Below are positions 1 to 9,655 of a stretch of DNA of 64,000 bases, piece by piece (the stretch's first letter is position 1; every line of letters starts with the position of its first letter). The translations under genes were made by a program, and so were the position numbers. The stretch is from Chamaesiphon minutus PCC 6605. GTDB taxonomy: Bacteria; Cyanobacteriota; Cyanobacteriia; Cyanobacteriales; Chamaesiphonaceae. The stretch is from NCBI RefSeq assembly GCF_000317145.1, contig NC_019697.1, positions 5,941,889-6,005,888 of the forward strand. The letters run 5' to 3'. The notes below the pieces were generated by a model. It made no database searches. It was not told the origin of the DNA and worked only from the letters and a program-made list of their open reading frames with translations.

Positions 1-66
1 TTATTGACCTTAGAACAAAAACAGTTTAACCAACATCAACGCAAACTCAGACAGATTGAAATATGA
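1..66 (+). CDS. C-terminal end of an unidentified gene (cut by window edge)
   Basis: The reading frame is open from base 1 to a TGA at 64-66. It encodes about 21 residues rich in Gln, Lys and Arg (ending RKLRQIEI), which looks like a helical tail. The composition would fit the end of a transposase, but nothing decides this. The rest of the gene lies outside the window. Confidence 0.3.
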   Translation, partial: LLTLEQKQFNQHQRKLRQIEI

Positions 67-607
67 TGTTGTGGTATAACATTACCCAAAATAACCATTT
101 TCAAAACTCATCCAAAAGGACGATCTTCTAATCGAAATAGTTAGCTAATATTGGATTATGGACAGCGGGCAATTTCTTTTGCTAACTTCCTATGATTTGT
201 AAAAAGATAATTTCACGTTCTATTTAATAGAGCAATGCACTGGATGGGGGTTATATCGCAGTGACCCAGTGCTGCCCATCGTAGGAGAGCGACGGTAGAG
301 GGGCAGACAGTGCAGAAGTTAGCATTCTAAATGTCATTTTTAACTGCAAATATTACCGGATCGAGCATCCATTTAGTGTAGAGTTTTTGTCGCTTCCTCT
401 ACTTTGTTTCTACTAACGGGGAACTAAACTTCCCATCAGAGCGATCGAAAGTAGAAAATAAATGGATGACTTTCATAACAAAGGCGTAAGTTTGATAAAT
501 AATAATTATTTTTAGATCTCATGAGCGCGCGCTTAGGTTAAGGGAATCGACCGCGATTGCCAATAACTTTTAGCAATCTGGTAGATCGATCGAGTCAAGA
601 TGATATT
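67..607. other. Intergenic region without a recognised gene
   Basis: About 540 nt with no convincing reading frame. A CTGCCC/GGGCAG pairing near 273-307 could form a local hairpin. No tRNA or other known RNA was recognised. It should contain the promoter of the secreted protein that follows. Confidence 0.4.
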
Positions 608-1306
608 ATGGCTCAGGTCATTACATCTACTCGTATGTTGAATCTTAGAAAAGTTTGTTGGGGAATGCTGGGAGTCATAGCAATCGGTGCATTCGAGCCT
701 GTGGTTTGGGCGGCAATTCCCGAAATTGAGCCAGTAGTTAGTTTCAGATCTAATTTATTAGCAGCAGATCCGAGCTTTGCCGATATTTTAAAAGGTAATA
801 GCATTCCCACCTCAATTAAATTGAGAGAATTAACTCCCGAATGGCGAGCGATGAGTACCAACGGTCAGTTAGAAATTGGTAACTTTCAAGCCTTTGTCAG
901 TTTATTTGGCGGCGGAGCTTTTGCCAACAATTATTACACCAAAGGCCAAACCGTTACCATTGGTTCCGAGACATATATTGTCGCTTATAGCATACTATCT
1001 TTAGCCGAGCGAGTGGCTCCAGATCTAACGCTCAACCTTTCGCTTTTGAACCTAAAAACGATCGGGAGTATGAGCAATATTAGGGCATTTGATACGATCG
1101 CTGAAACTAAAGTTTTAGAGAAGCAGCTAGCAAGCCTTCAAATTACGAATCTTTTTGGGGGTAATAAGACAGAAGAAAAGCCAGTCGAAGCACCTGTCGT
1201 TCAACCTGCCGAAGTGAAACCGCCAACAACTGTGCGTAAAAAACGCCGTACCATTAGAAAACCTCGTCGCAGACAAATTAGAAGAACTATTAATAGAAAT
1301 AATTAA
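608..1306 (+). CDS. Hypothetical secreted protein with basic C-terminal tail
   Basis: The family is not recognised. From the ATG at 608 the protein is 232 residues and begins with a signal-peptide-like stretch: Arg/Lys, then a hydrophobic run, then a WAA cleavage-like site. A mixed alpha/beta middle includes a Gly-rich FGGGAFANNYY segment. A Pro/Val linker leads to a strongly basic tail (KKRRTIRKPRRRQIRR) that could bind nucleic acid, acidic polymers or peptidoglycan. An upstream in-frame TTG at 557 would add 17 residues, but the ATG places the signal peptide at the N-terminus. It is followed by a hairpin repeat. Export is inferred. Confidence 0.6.
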   Translation: MAQVITSTRMLNLRKVCWGMLGVIAIGAFEPVVWAAIPEIEPVVSFRSNLLAADPSFADILKGNSIPTSIKLRELTPEWRAMSTNGQLEIGNFQAFVSLFGGGAFANNYYTKGQTVTIGSETYIVAYSILSLAERVAPDLTLNLSLLNLKTIGSMSNIRAFDTIAETKVLEKQLASLQITNLFGGNKTEEKPVEAPVVQPAEVKPPTTVRKKRRTIRKPRRRQIRRTINRNN

Positions 1307-1358
1307 GTAACAGTTGGAAATTAAGGACTAATCCGAACTGGATTTGACCTCACCTCAA

Positions 1359-1382
1359 CCCTCTCCCCATTCTGGGAGAGGG
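1359..1382. repeat. Hairpin repeat between convergent genes
   Basis: A 9-bp perfect inverted repeat (CCCTCTCCC/GGGAGAGGG) with a 6-nt loop lies between the convergent secreted-protein and rnz genes. It has no T-tract. Similar GAGAGGG hairpins are scattered in cyanobacterial intergenic DNA, so it may be a dispersed palindrome rather than a terminator. Confidence 0.45.
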
Positions 1383-1515
1383 AGTAAGATTAAATCTGTT
1401 ATCTAAGCTGTGTGTTCCTGATTCGAGTCATTACGATCGACGGCGTTGCTGATTCTAGTTACAATTTGCTCTTTTTCGATCTCTTTGCCCCGCTCCCCGC
1501 TTTAGCAACGCCTGA

Positions 1516-2451
1516 TTAATTAATTCTCCGTGCTATTTCGTGAGTCATCAGATCGTAAGCCATCTTAGTCTGGGGAAAAATCGCGCGTGCGGCTTGCAAC
1601 AAATCGTCTAACACGATCGGATTTCCCGGTGCATAGCGGGGGCTAAAATGAGTCAAAATCAGCTCCTTAGCTCCCGCACCCAAAGCGACTTGAGCGGCCA
1701 TCGTCGAGGTAGAATGCAGCCGATCGAAGGCCATTTCGGCATCCTCATGGGCGAATGTAGACTCATGAATCAACACATCAGCGTCTGCTGCTAATTCGAT
1801 CGAATTTTCGCAGAATACGGTATCGGTACAATAGACAAATTTGCGCCCGATTTCTGTCTCGCCACATAAATCGCGACCGTTAATTACCCTACCATCTGCT
1901 AGAGTAACGACTTCACCATTTTTGAGCTTGCCATAAATCGGCCCTGACGGAATCCCTAATTCTTTAGCCTTCTCTAGATTGAATCTTCCTGACTTGTCGG
2001 TTTCACTCACCCGATAACCATAGGCTGGCACCTTGTGCTTGAGCGGGATGCAAGTAACGGTAAAATCTGCCTCCTGATGCACCACTCCCGGCTCGATCGT
2101 GTGTACCTTAATCGGATAGTTAAAATGAGTGTAAGAATACTTTTGACACGCCCGTAGATACTCATCTAATCCTTTAGGGCCATAAATATCGATCCGATCC
2201 GGACTACCTGCCATCCCATAAGTAGCCAGCAATCCCATCAGCCCAAAAATATGATCGCCATGCAAATGCGTGACAAAGATGCGCCGAATCTGGCTAATTT
2301 TGACATCGCAGCGTAACAACTGATGTTGGGTAGCCTCACCACAATCGAATAGCCATACTTCCGCTCGTTGGGGGAGATTGAGTGCGATACTAGAAACATT
2401 GCGCGCCCTTGTGGGGACACCTGACGATGTGCCAAGGAAGGTGATTTGCAC
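1516..2451 (-). CDS. rnz: Ribonuclease Z (tRNase Z, 3' tRNA processing)
   Basis: A metallo-beta-lactamase-fold endonuclease that removes the 3' trailer of tRNA precursors. The 311-residue length is that of the bacterial short form. It starts MQITFLGTSSGVPT, the hallmark N-terminus, and has the zinc motif THLHGDH at about residues 61-67, a CTDT motif near 208 and the late ligand motif ILTHFSPRY near 265-273. The exosite (flexible arm) region lies around 155-185. It is a single gene, convergent with the upstream secreted protein and divergent from the ExbD-like gene. It appears intact. Confidence 0.95.
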   Translation of the reverse strand: MQITFLGTSSGVPTRARNVSSIALNLPQRAEVWLFDCGEATQHQLLRCDVKISQIRRIFVTHLHGDHIFGLMGLLATYGMAGSPDRIDIYGPKGLDEYLRACQKYSYTHFNYPIKVHTIEPGVVHQEADFTVTCIPLKHKVPAYGYRVSETDKSGRFNLEKAKELGIPSGPIYGKLKNGEVVTLADGRVINGRDLCGETEIGRKFVYCTDTVFCENSIELAADADVLIHESTFAHEDAEMAFDRLHSTSTMAAQVALGAGAKELILTHFSPRYAPGNPIVLDDLLQAARAIFPQTKMAYDLMTHEIARRIN

Positions 2452-2586
2452 GTTATTGGATGCTAAATTATAAAATGCTATCCCAAAAATCTGTCAATCG
2501 GACTTCAATTTAGTCCTTAATTATAAACGATCGACACAAACGCTTGAGAGTCTGCGCTGCAACTGCGAACCCCTAAATTTCAACTT

Positions 2587-3243
2587 ATGAAGATAAATTC
2601 TGGTAATACCAACACCGAGCCGAGAATCGAGCTAGTACCACTGATTGATGTAATTTTTTGCATTTTGACGTTTTTCTTATTAGCTGGGCTTCAGGTAGCC
2701 AGACAGCAGGCGATCGGTGTCGATATTCCCTCAGCAACTACTGGCACGCCAGCCGCACGAGAATTGCTGATGGTCAGTCTCAATGATGCGGGACAATTGT
2801 TTCTCGAACAGCAGCCGATGTTGGTACCCGGACAATTAATAGAAGCCGTTAAACAGTACCGTCAAGCGCGCCCCAATAGCTCGATCGTGTTATATGCGTC
2901 GAAACAAGTCAGCTACAATAAGGTCGTCGAAGTCCTCGATGCGCTTAGAGGTGTCGCTGGGGATCGCGTCGCACTAGCTACTCTACCATCCAATACCGCC
3001 GCACCCACGCCGCCAGTCATCCCCAATCCGACTGGCTATGGTTACCCCTACAATCCTTACAATCCTTACCAAGGTGTCAATCCAGCTACAACAGTACAGC
3101 CCAATACTGGTGCGCCGACTCCAGCAACTGGTGCTGCGACACAACCAATCCCCGTCACGCCTACGACACAACCAATTCCTGCCGTAACTCCTGCGGCGAC
3201 GACAACTCCTTCTGTGGCTCCGATTAGATCGCCCAAGCCTTAG
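2587..3243 (+). CDS. ExbD/TolR-family biopolymer transport protein
   Basis: A 218-residue inner-membrane protein. The short N-terminal segment ending EPRIELVPLIDVIFCILTFFLLA holds the single transmembrane helix with the conserved Asp used for proton-driven energy coupling in ExbD/TolR. A periplasmic domain runs to about residue 140. A C-terminal tail of about 75 residues rich in Pro, Thr and Ala with NPYNPY repeats is unusual for the family. ExbD works with an ExbB/TolQ partner and a TonB/TolA arm, and no exbB is adjacent, so the partner must be elsewhere. The gene is divergent from rnz. Confidence 0.85.
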   Translation: MKINSGNTNTEPRIELVPLIDVIFCILTFFLLAGLQVARQQAIGVDIPSATTGTPAARELLMVSLNDAGQLFLEQQPMLVPGQLIEAVKQYRQARPNSSIVLYASKQVSYNKVVEVLDALRGVAGDRVALATLPSNTAAPTPPVIPNPTGYGYPYNPYNPYQGVNPATTVQPNTGAPTPATGAATQPIPVTPTTQPIPAVTPAATTTPSVAPIRSPKP

Positions 3244-3576
3244 ATTCACGAGCGAGCGATTCAGAAGCTCGCTCGGATACTCACTTCCGATCGAACCCAG
3301 TTGAGATCTGTTCGGAAAGAATCGAGCGACCGATATTATCCAGATGGGCGGGAAACCCACCCATTCAACTGCGTAAACAAAAGACACAACCGCTGTTTGA
3401 CTGTCTAACCAAACATGATTGGATCTGTGATGCGGCTTTTACCCGTTTTGCAGGTAATAAGTAGGGTACCCACGCGGTGGGCAACCCATAGCTCGATCGA
3501 GCTGTAGTGGCCATCGTGAGTACCCTAAATTTATAATTCGACTAATCTTGTCAAACTAGTGTCGATCGCACCTTCG
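3244..3576. other. Intergenic region with short palindromes
   Basis: About 330 nt between the convergent ExbD-like and DUF1816 genes. It contains a GGGTACCC-type palindrome near 3464 and an AGCTCGATCGAGCT palindrome near 3490. No gene or classic terminator was seen. Confidence 0.35.
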
Positions 3577-3873
3577 CTAGCCGTATTGACCGCTCATAGG
3601 TGTTTTTACGACTGAATTATAATGTTCCCGAGCGGATTCCTCATAATCGATCGTCATTTGAACTGGCTTGCAACGTTTGATTGCTACCTGAATACCTTGG
3701 GCTGATTCACCTTCTAAGTCTTCGACATAGCCCACTTTAGCCTCGTCAGCTTCCACAGCGGTCGCGAACGGCCCAAAATAATAGGTACAGTGAGGCCGTT
3801 CTGTGGTAATTTCGACCCACCAAGCTTGTCCTACGAGGTGGAGCGCACTGCTCCAGATATCTTGAATATTCAT
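3577..3873 (-). CDS. DUF1816 domain protein
   Basis: A 98-residue soluble protein matching the small cyanobacterial DUF1816 family: 'WWVEITTERPHCTYYFGPF', then an acidic 'A...A..GYVEDLEGE', then a basic beta strand 'IQVAIKRCKP'. Family members are related in size and style to phycobilisome linker CpcD-like domains, but the function is unknown. The first codon lies just before an 82-bp tandem duplication that separates it from the methyltransferase gene. Confidence 0.75.
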   Translation of the reverse strand: MNIQDIWSSALHLVGQAWWVEITTERPHCTYYFGPFATAVEADEAKVGYVEDLEGESAQGIQVAIKRCKPVQMTIDYEESAREHYNSVVKTPMSGQYG

Positions 3874-3890
3874 TGGTATAGATTCCGCCG

Positions 3891-4054
3891 ATTCAAAAGA
3901 GGTTAATAAGTTGATGGACTTTGAAGAATATTAAGGCTTAGATACTAAATAATCCCAAAATATCTGCTTAACATTCAAAAGAGGTTAATAAGTTGATGGA
4001 CTTTGAAGAATATTAAGGCTTAGATACTAAATAATCCCAAAATATCTGCTTAAC
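3891..4054. repeat. Perfect 82-bp tandem duplication
   Basis: Bases 3891-3972 and 3973-4054 are identical over 82 nt with no spacer. The second copy contains the TAA stop and the last two bases of the final Arg codon of the methyltransferase gene. The first copy therefore looks like a duplicated 3' end placed in the intergenic region upstream of the DUF1816 gene. Confidence 0.95.
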
Positions 4055-5540
4055 GCTCAGAAAGCCGTAACATATTTGACAAACGCTGGCGCGATATTTC
4101 ATATAGGCACATCGCAGCAGCATTGGCGGCGTTCAAACTGGGTGTTTTTCCGCTCAATGGAATCGACACCAAATGGTCGCAACCTTTTTGAGTTAGCAAA
4201 CTCAGTCCGTCGCCCTCAGAGCCAATGGCGAGCGCGACGGGACGTCGATCGGTAAAATCGACGCTATAGACTGCCTGTTCGGCATCAGCCGTGGTGCCAT
4301 AAATCCAGAAGCCAGCTTCTTTGAGTTGACTTAAAGCGCGGCTGAGATTGACGACACGAGCGACGGGCAGGTGCTCTAGTGCGCCAGCGGCTACTTTTAG
4401 CACGGTGGAAGTGATCCCAACAGCGCGACGCTGGGGGATAATGACGCCTTGTGCGCCGAGTGCTTCTGCGGTGCGCACGATCGAGCCGAGATTTTGGGGA
4501 TCGGTAATGCCGTCGGCGACGACGATAACGGGTGCATCTGAAGCTGCTAATGCTTGGGCGATTAGCTCTTCGATTTCTAGATAGTCATGGGGGGCGACTT
4601 GGGCGACAATCCCCTGATGGTTGCCACCATTGGCTAGATAGCTCAATCTTTGGTTGTCCACTTCATCGACTACCGTACCATTAGCTTTGGCTTGGTCGAT
4701 GAGGGTGAAGAAGGCGGGATGGTGGCGGAGTTTGGAAAGTACCCAGATTCGATTGATTTGGCGTTCGTTTTCGATCGCGGTGAAGACTGAGTGCTTACCG
4801 TACAAATAATCGGTGACTTCTTCTTCGGTAATTTCTGGTGCGGGGGGATCTTGCCAACCGCCGCGATTGTTGCGGCTAGGCGGACGATCGCGCCATTCTT
4901 TGGGTTTGCCGCCAAAATCTTGGCCGCGATCTTCCGGACGGCGTTGGCGGAGCCTCTCAGAATGAGAATCGCTAAATTTCGACGGACGGTCGTCTTGACG
5001 GCGATCGCTGAATTTGGAAGGACGGTCGTCTCGATTGAAATTAGGACGAGGGGGTCGGCGATCCGCGCCATCCCGATCGCCCCGACGATCGCCAAAGGAA
5101 TCGTCTCCACGAGGCTTATAACCGTCCTGACGGGGTGAAAAATCTTTGGAACGTTCTGGACGAGGTACGCCCCAATCCTGACGATCCTCGCGGGGCTTAT
5201 CCTGACGACCGAATTTCCGATCGGGCTTGGGTCTGTCGAAACTCGATCCGCCTTCAGTCGGACGCGGACGATAGCTACGATCTCGATCGAAATTATTTGC
5301 ACCATCGGTCTTGCGCGGACGACGATCTCCCGCGCGGTCGTCGGGTTTGCCGCGATAACTGGAGTCGCCACCTTCTTTACGACGCGGTGCGTCGCTGGGG
5401 CGATATCTGTCCGAACTACTAGGTCTACTATCCGCACTGCGGCTGGGGCGATAATCGCGCTCCCCACTTCCCGAACCGTCGCGATCTCCTTGACGTGGGA
5501 AAGGTTTGCCGCCACTAGAGCGACGAGGTTTAAATACCAT
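4050..5540 (-). CDS. rlmB: 23S rRNA (guanosine-2'-O-)-methyltransferase RlmB-like, with long disordered N-terminus
   Basis: A SpoU/TrmH-family 2'-O-methyltransferase. Residues 1 to about 235 are low-complexity Arg/Gly/Asp/Ser/Pro ([13 protein letters not shown]-like), probably disordered and RNA-binding. The substrate-binding domain ([13 protein letters not shown]) starts near 246 and the knotted SPOUT domain runs from about 340 to 485. The three motifs are visible: [24 protein letters not shown] and [17 protein letters not shown]. RlmB of E. coli is about 243 residues, so the extension doubles the size; such extensions occur in cyanobacterial homologues. It is 18 nt downstream of the mini-RNase III gene, a pairing also seen in Firmicutes, and the two are probably co-transcribed. 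Confidence 0.88.
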   Translation of the reverse strand: MVFKPRRSSGGKPFPRQGDRDGSGSGERDYRPSRSADSRPSSSDRYRPSDAPRRKEGGDSSYRGKPDDRAGDRRPRKTDGANNFDRDRSYRPRPTEGGSSFDRPKPDRKFGRQDKPREDRQDWGVPRPERSKDFSPRQDGYKPRGDDSFGDRRGDRDGADRRPPRPNFNRDDRPSKFSDRRQDDRPSKFSDSHSERLRQRRPEDRGQDFGGKPKEWRDRPPSRNNRGGWQDPPAPEITEEEVTDYLYGKHSVFTAIENERQINRIWVLSKLRHHPAFFTLIDQAKANGTVVDEVDNQRLSYLANGGNHQGIVAQVAPHDYLEIEELIAQALAASDAPVIVVADGITDPQNLGSIVRTAEALGAQGVIIPQRRAVGITSTVLKVAAGALEHLPVARVVNLSRALSQLKEAGFWIYGTTADAEQAVYSVDFTDRRPVALAIGSEGDGLSLLTQKGCDHLVSIPLSGKTPSLNAANAAAMCLYEISRQRLSNMLRLSER

Positions 5541-5557
5541 GTGATGTTAGCTAATTA

Positions 5558-5992
5558 TTATGGGGCTGGAGCCGGATCGAGTGGGAGTAGAGCGAGTAAC
5601 TCCCACAGCCGTGGGGGATCGGTAATATGAAGATAACCGATTAATGTCTCAAAACTGGTAGCCTGCTGATAAACTTCGGGATCGAGGCGACGCGGACGAC
5701 CACTCGCCGCATTCCTTCCTCGCCGGATGGCATCCAATTCTACGGATGTCAGATGGGGTAGGAGTAGTTGCAGATGACTAGACTGCGCTTCAGCACGTAC
5801 TTGTGCGACAACTTGACGATGATAATCATGAGAACGTTTAGGCGGAAACAAAAATCTCGTGCGAACGTATAGTTCGTACACAGCATCGCCCAAATATGCT
5901 AGAGCTGCTGGTGACAGTTGCGGCACTTGGTTGGGGTGGATAGCTAAAATATTCGGCTGTTGCCAGCTTGGTGGTAGCTCGGTTTCACCCAC
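5558..5992 (-). CDS. mrnC: Mini-ribonuclease III (23S rRNA maturation)
   Basis: A 144-residue RNase III-type catalytic domain without a dsRNA-binding domain. The signature LAYLGDAVYELYVRTRFLF at about 31-49 contains the acidic catalytic residues, and a basic helix 'SVELDAIRRGRNAAS' follows. Mini-III matures the ends of 23S rRNA, which fits the adjacent rRNA methyltransferase. The start codon is GTG. Confidence 0.9.
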   Translation of the reverse strand: MGETELPPSWQQPNILAIHPNQVPQLSPAALAYLGDAVYELYVRTRFLFPPKRSHDYHRQVVAQVRAEAQSSHLQLLLPHLTSVELDAIRRGRNAASGRPRRLDPEVYQQATSFETLIGYLHITDPPRLWELLALLPLDPAPAP

Positions 5993-6276
5993 AGCGATCT
6001 CTAATTAGCTAGATAATTTTGACTCAGCTTTCCGATTTTATCAAGATTTCTCGAAACTGGTAGGAATTGATAGATTTTGACATTAAACTTAGCAGCTAGG
6101 CAATTCGGGATGAGCGGTCTCTTATCTTACACGATCGCCGACCTACCCAATCAATTACGACCGATCCCAAATCCGGTCTGAATTTCGCGGCGGTTGGCAA
6201 CAGTTTCAGCAGATGTGGGATGACAAAAACGCCACCAACCCAGTGATGGCACCCTGACATAACTATTAATTATTAC

Positions 6277-6306
6277 GAGATCGGTCATGTTAATAATGCC
6301 GATCTC
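6277..6306 (-). terminator. Putative terminator hairpin of the STAS gene
   Basis: GAGATCGG/CCGATCTC forms an 8-bp stem with a 14-nt loop, immediately downstream of the minus-strand STAS gene. The following minus-strand sequence is A/T-rich but not a clean T-run. The remaining 5993-6276 shows no gene. Confidence 0.5.
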
Positions 6307-6314
6307 CGTTATTT

Positions 6315-6659
6315 TTACCCTGGTTCGATTCGTGCTAATGCAGCATCGACAGAGGTTTGAAGCGATAAGAACTGCTCTAATCTTACGAGTTTGACAGTTT
6401 GGGTTACCCGCGCATTCGTAACGATTTGAACGGTTCCTTGGACACCTTGAGCTTTTTTGACTAGTTGCACGAGCGCGCCTAGTCCCGAACTATCGACAAA
6501 ATCGATTTTGGATAAATCTAAAATCAGATTTATTGGCCCTTCTTCGACGCACTTGTCCATCACCTTTCTAAAAGTTGGCTCGGAAAATGCGTCGAGTAAT
6601 CCGGTGAGGCGGAAGAGTTGGTAGTTATCTTTAACTTCGCGAGTGCCTCGGAGACTCAC
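6315..6659 (-). CDS. STAS-domain anti-sigma factor antagonist
   Basis: A 114-residue single STAS domain. The phosphorylation-site signature LDLSKIDFVDSSGLGALVQL is at about 47-66, and the phosphoacceptor is the Ser of DSSG. Such proteins bind an anti-sigma kinase or phosphatase and switch partners on phosphorylation. No kinase or phosphatase gene is adjacent. The GTG used as start has no nearby Shine-Dalgarno; a perfect AAGGAGG lies about 29 nt upstream, so translation may begin a few codons earlier at a non-ATG codon. Confidence 0.85.
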   Translation of the reverse strand: MSLRGTREVKDNYQLFRLTGLLDAFSEPTFRKVMDKCVEEGPINLILDLSKIDFVDSSGLGALVQLVKKAQGVQGTVQIVTNARVTQTVKLVRLEQFLSLQTSVDAALARIEPG

Positions 6660-6958
6660 GGTTAAGCTTAGTGGTTCAGCGATAATAGCCTCCTTAAATG
6701 TTTACTTAAAATAAATGATTTATCTGTAGGCGATATTAAACAATACTCTGGATTTATCACAAATTACGGTCATCTTGTCAACTTCCGATCGATTGAGGCG
6801 ATAGATGCCAATCGGTGCTGTGTCCATCTAACATTGTGCGACAGCTATGTTTGAGCCAATAATGCCCCGGTAAAAATTTATCCTGTGCCTACTGAGTCGA
6901 TGGCTGTCGATCGCATCCCACAGATTTAACTCACGATTGTAACAACACCTATAGGCTG

Positions 6959-8113
6959 CTACTCTCTATCTCCTGATTTAACTTCCTGCATCTGCTGGAC
7001 GAATTTGGCAAACAGATAGTCAGCATCGTGAGGGCCAGGACTAGCTTCCGGATGGTACTGCACTGAGAAGCAGGGCAGCGTTTTGTGTTGTAATCCAGCA
7101 ATGGTGCGATCGTTTAAATTCAGGTGCGTGATTTCTATATCTGCACCTAATGACTCAGCCGTCAGTGCAAAACCATGATTTTGGCTGGTAATTTCTACCG
7201 TTTGGGTTAGTCCGGCTGGCTGATTGAGTCCGCGATGACCGAATTTGAGTTTAAAGGTTTCCGCTCCCAGGGATAGACCGAGAATTTGATGACCCATACA
7301 GATGCCGAAAATCGGCTTGTCAGCACTCAATAACTCTTTAGTCGTAGCAATCCCTTCCGTGACGGCGGCGGGGTCGCCAGGGCCATTTGAGAGGAAGATC
7401 CCATCGGGATCGTGCTTGAGAATTTCGGCGGCGGAGGTATTAGCTGGGACGACAATGACCCGACAACCATAACTTGCCAACCGCTTGAGAATATTTCGCT
7501 TCACGCCAAAATCTAGCGCGACAACCGTTAATGGTTGGCTATCGCCAGCAGCCGCTGCGGGTTTGAATTCCCACATTGCCTCGCTCGGCTGCGACCACTC
7601 GTACACCTCTTTGGTAGTCACATTATCGACGAGATTTAAGCCACTCATACTCGGTGCCGACTTCACCAGATTGAGCAGTTCCGCCGGATCGAGAATTTCG
7701 GTCGAAATCGCCCCATTCATAGCTCCAGCCGATCGCAACTTGCGAGTCAGCGCGCGGGTGTCGATCCCATAGATACCTGGAATATTGTGGTGTTCGAGGT
7801 ATTTAGGCAAAGAAGCCGTCGATCGCCAGTTACTCGGACGATAGCAGACATTGCGCGCGATCGCGCCCCGAACGTGTGGCGCGTGAGACTCTTCATCGTC
7901 AGGATTGACACCTGTATTACCCAATTCTGGATAAGTAAACACGACAATTTGACCGCTATAGCTGGGATCGGTAAGTACTTCCTGATAACCAGTCATCCCG
8001 GTATTGAAGACAACTTCGCCAATGGTGGTACCCATCGCTCCAAACGACCAACCAGGGTAGGTTGTGCCATCTGCTAGAACCAATAATGCTGGCAATACCG
8101 CAGAAACGGACAT
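6959..8113 (-). CDS. carA: Carbamoyl-phosphate synthase small subunit (glutaminase)
   Basis: Hydrolyses glutamine and passes ammonia to CarB, feeding pyrimidine and arginine synthesis. The N-terminal half ([32 protein letters not shown]) is the carA-specific domain. The C-terminal class I amidotransferase has the nucleophile in GICMGHQ and the His/Glu pair in [11 protein letters not shown] chose the ATG at 8113 (MSVSAVLP, 384 aa); an in-frame start at 8182 would add 23 atypical residues and run into the divergent gene. carB is not in the window. Confidence 0.95.
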   Translation of the reverse strand: MSVSAVLPALLVLADGTTYPGWSFGAMGTTIGEVVFNTGMTGYQEVLTDPSYSGQIVVFTYPELGNTGVNPDDEESHAPHVRGAIARNVCYRPSNWRSTASLPKYLEHHNIPGIYGIDTRALTRKLRSAGAMNGAISTEILDPAELLNLVKSAPSMSGLNLVDNVTTKEVYEWSQPSEAMWEFKPAAAAGDSQPLTVVALDFGVKRNILKRLASYGCRVIVVPANTSAAEILKHDPDGIFLSNGPGDPAAVTEGIATTKELLSADKPIFGICMGHQILGLSLGAETFKLKFGHRGLNQPAGLTQTVEITSQNHGFALTAESLGADIEITHLNLNDRTIAGLQHKTLPCFSVQYHPEASPGPHDADYLFAKFVQQMQEVKSGDRE

Positions 8114-8181
8114 AGTATTTACAAACGGGTTATTATAGCGGTTGCAATTATACCATCCCTTACTAATTGCTATCATCGCCA

Positions 8182-8979
8182 ATGCTACCCATGCAAAAAT
8201 ACTCCCAAATCATCATACTTTCATTAGCGATCCTGGGCGCGATCGTCGATCGACCCGCATGGAGCGATGTCTCTACAGATAGCCCAATTTTATCGGAATC
8301 TTTCTGCCAAAAAGTATTTACAGACGCGATCTCCAGAGCTAGAGCGGGTAATTGGCAAGCGTCAGAACAGGAGCGACGAATCATCCAACAGTGTCGGGTC
8401 AAGTTTTCACCTCCAGTGAATCCCAATACCCCATTACCGCAAGCCTCTTTATGTATTTCTTTAATTAAAAATCTACTTCAAGGAGATCTAAATCGATCTT
8501 CTGAAATCGATTTTTCAGAAGATCGATGGCTGCCTGCGACAAGATGCTCTGAGGTCGTGGCTGCGTACTATATGCCATCGGGTTCGATGTTACCTACACT
8601 GAAAGTTAACGAGCGATTCATTATTGACAAAACAGCGTATCGAGTCCAAGCTCCACGACGGGGAGACATGATTATTTTCAATCCTACCGAGCAACTCAAA
8701 AGACAAAAATTTAATGACAAATTTATCAAAAGAATTATTGGGCTACCAGGAGACAAGATTAAAATTCAAAATGGTAAGGTTTATATTAATGGCAAGCCCT
8801 TAAAAGAAAATTATATTCTCGAACCGCCTAGTTATAGCCACAAATTAGTTCTGGTGCCTGCAAATAGCTATTTTGTTTTAGGCGATAATCGCAATAATTC
8901 TTACGACAGTCATTACTGGGGCTTTGTGACTCGCGATCTGATTGTTGGTAAATTGATTTGGAAACTGGAGAGCAAGTAA
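8182..8979 (+). CDS. lepB: Type I signal peptidase with unusual N-terminal secreted domain
   Basis: Cleaves signal peptides from exported proteins. The catalytic S26 domain occupies about residues 130-265: Ser in PSGSMLPTL, general-base Lys in [11 protein letters not shown], and the C-terminal [14 protein letters not shown] box. Instead of the usual short tail plus transmembrane anchor, the first 25 residues ([17 protein letters not shown]...) look like a signal peptide or single anchor. They are followed by about 95 residues with four Cys (FCQKV, QQCRV, LCISL, TRCSE) before the catalytic Ser, so disulfides are possible. Candidate starts are ATG 8182 and ATG 8191. It is divergent from carA, and a canonical LepB lies 2 kb downstream. 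Confidence 0.88.
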   Translation: MLPMQKYSQIIILSLAILGAIVDRPAWSDVSTDSPILSESFCQKVFTDAISRARAGNWQASEQERRIIQQCRVKFSPPVNPNTPLPQASLCISLIKNLLQGDLNRSSEIDFSEDRWLPATRCSEVVAAYYMPSGSMLPTLKVNERFIIDKTAYRVQAPRRGDMIIFNPTEQLKRQKFNDKFIKRIIGLPGDKIKIQNGKVYINGKPLKENYILEPPSYSHKLVLVPANSYFVLGDNRNNSYDSHYWGFVTRDLIVGKLIWKLESK

Positions 8980-9027
8980 TCGATATACGTCAGACTAATC
9001 CAAGTTACTAGCGATAGACGCTCCGAA

Positions 9028-9560
9028 TTAAATAGTTGTTTGTAGTAGGAGCGATCGAGCGTTTGGCTGCGAGTAGCGAGGTAATTTCTGGATTAACTTA
9101 CCGCTGACAAATAAATGTGTTAATGTACGATTGTTAGTTAAAGCATCAAATAATAAAAATTGAGATCTATCGCCTAACTTAACTCTACCTAGATTGAGAT
9201 AGGATAGGGTGTGATTGGTACTCAGATAACTGGCGATCGCACCATAAGTCTCAAACAAACCCGCCCTCCCCCACAATCTAATTAAACACGATCGACTACC
9301 AAGGCGAAGGAAAATAATCCTTGAGAAAATGACCGAATAAAGGTATTTATGGTAGATTAATTCCAGTGACGAGCGGATCGTAAATGCGTGCCATACCATC
9401 AATCAAATCTCGATCTCATTAATCATGGTTTGAGCCGACTGTTAATTAAAAATGGTGCGATCGCATTGACAAGTTGTACCTCTAATAATTCTGGCCTACT
9501 GACTCGATCGAGTCTTCGGTCGGTCACAAAATCTGTACGATCGATGTCAGCTTCGCTCAT
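9028..9560 (-). pseudogene. Remnant of a leucine-rich-repeat protein
   Basis: The minus strand encodes NLR-type leucine-rich repeat pieces: 'AIASYLSTNHTLSYLNL' and 'LFDALTNNRTLTHLFVSG', each resembling the 28-residue repeat unit. Upstream, a second frame encodes 'LVNAIAPFLINSRLK' and then hits a stop. The repeats are split by stops and frame changes and no complete domain is left, so I call it a decayed gene. A short frame with ATG near 9402 remains open, but expression seems unlikely. Confidence 0.45.
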
Positions 9561-9597
9561 TACCCACCTGCGACTTAAGTGCGGGCTAACTAAGAAA

Positions 9598-9641
9598 GTC
9601 CACTGAAATGGACGGATAGATTCTTTAGTCCACTTCAGTGG
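9598..9641. repeat. Intergenic palindromic repeat
   Basis: GTCCACTGAAATGGAC (9598-9613) and GTCCACTTCAGTGG (9628-9641) are near inverted copies, and the first is nearly self-palindromic. It lies just downstream of the KTSC gene on the minus strand. It could be a dispersed cyanobacterial repeat or a weak terminator. Confidence 0.5.
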
Positions 9642-9655
9642 CGATCTGACGTTAA

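Noticed and set aside
4670-5515. Long minus-strand frame (281 codons) inside the rlmB-like gene
   Set aside because: It is an out-of-frame shadow of the Arg/Gly/Asp-rich extension; the composition mirrors the repeat bias and there is no domain.
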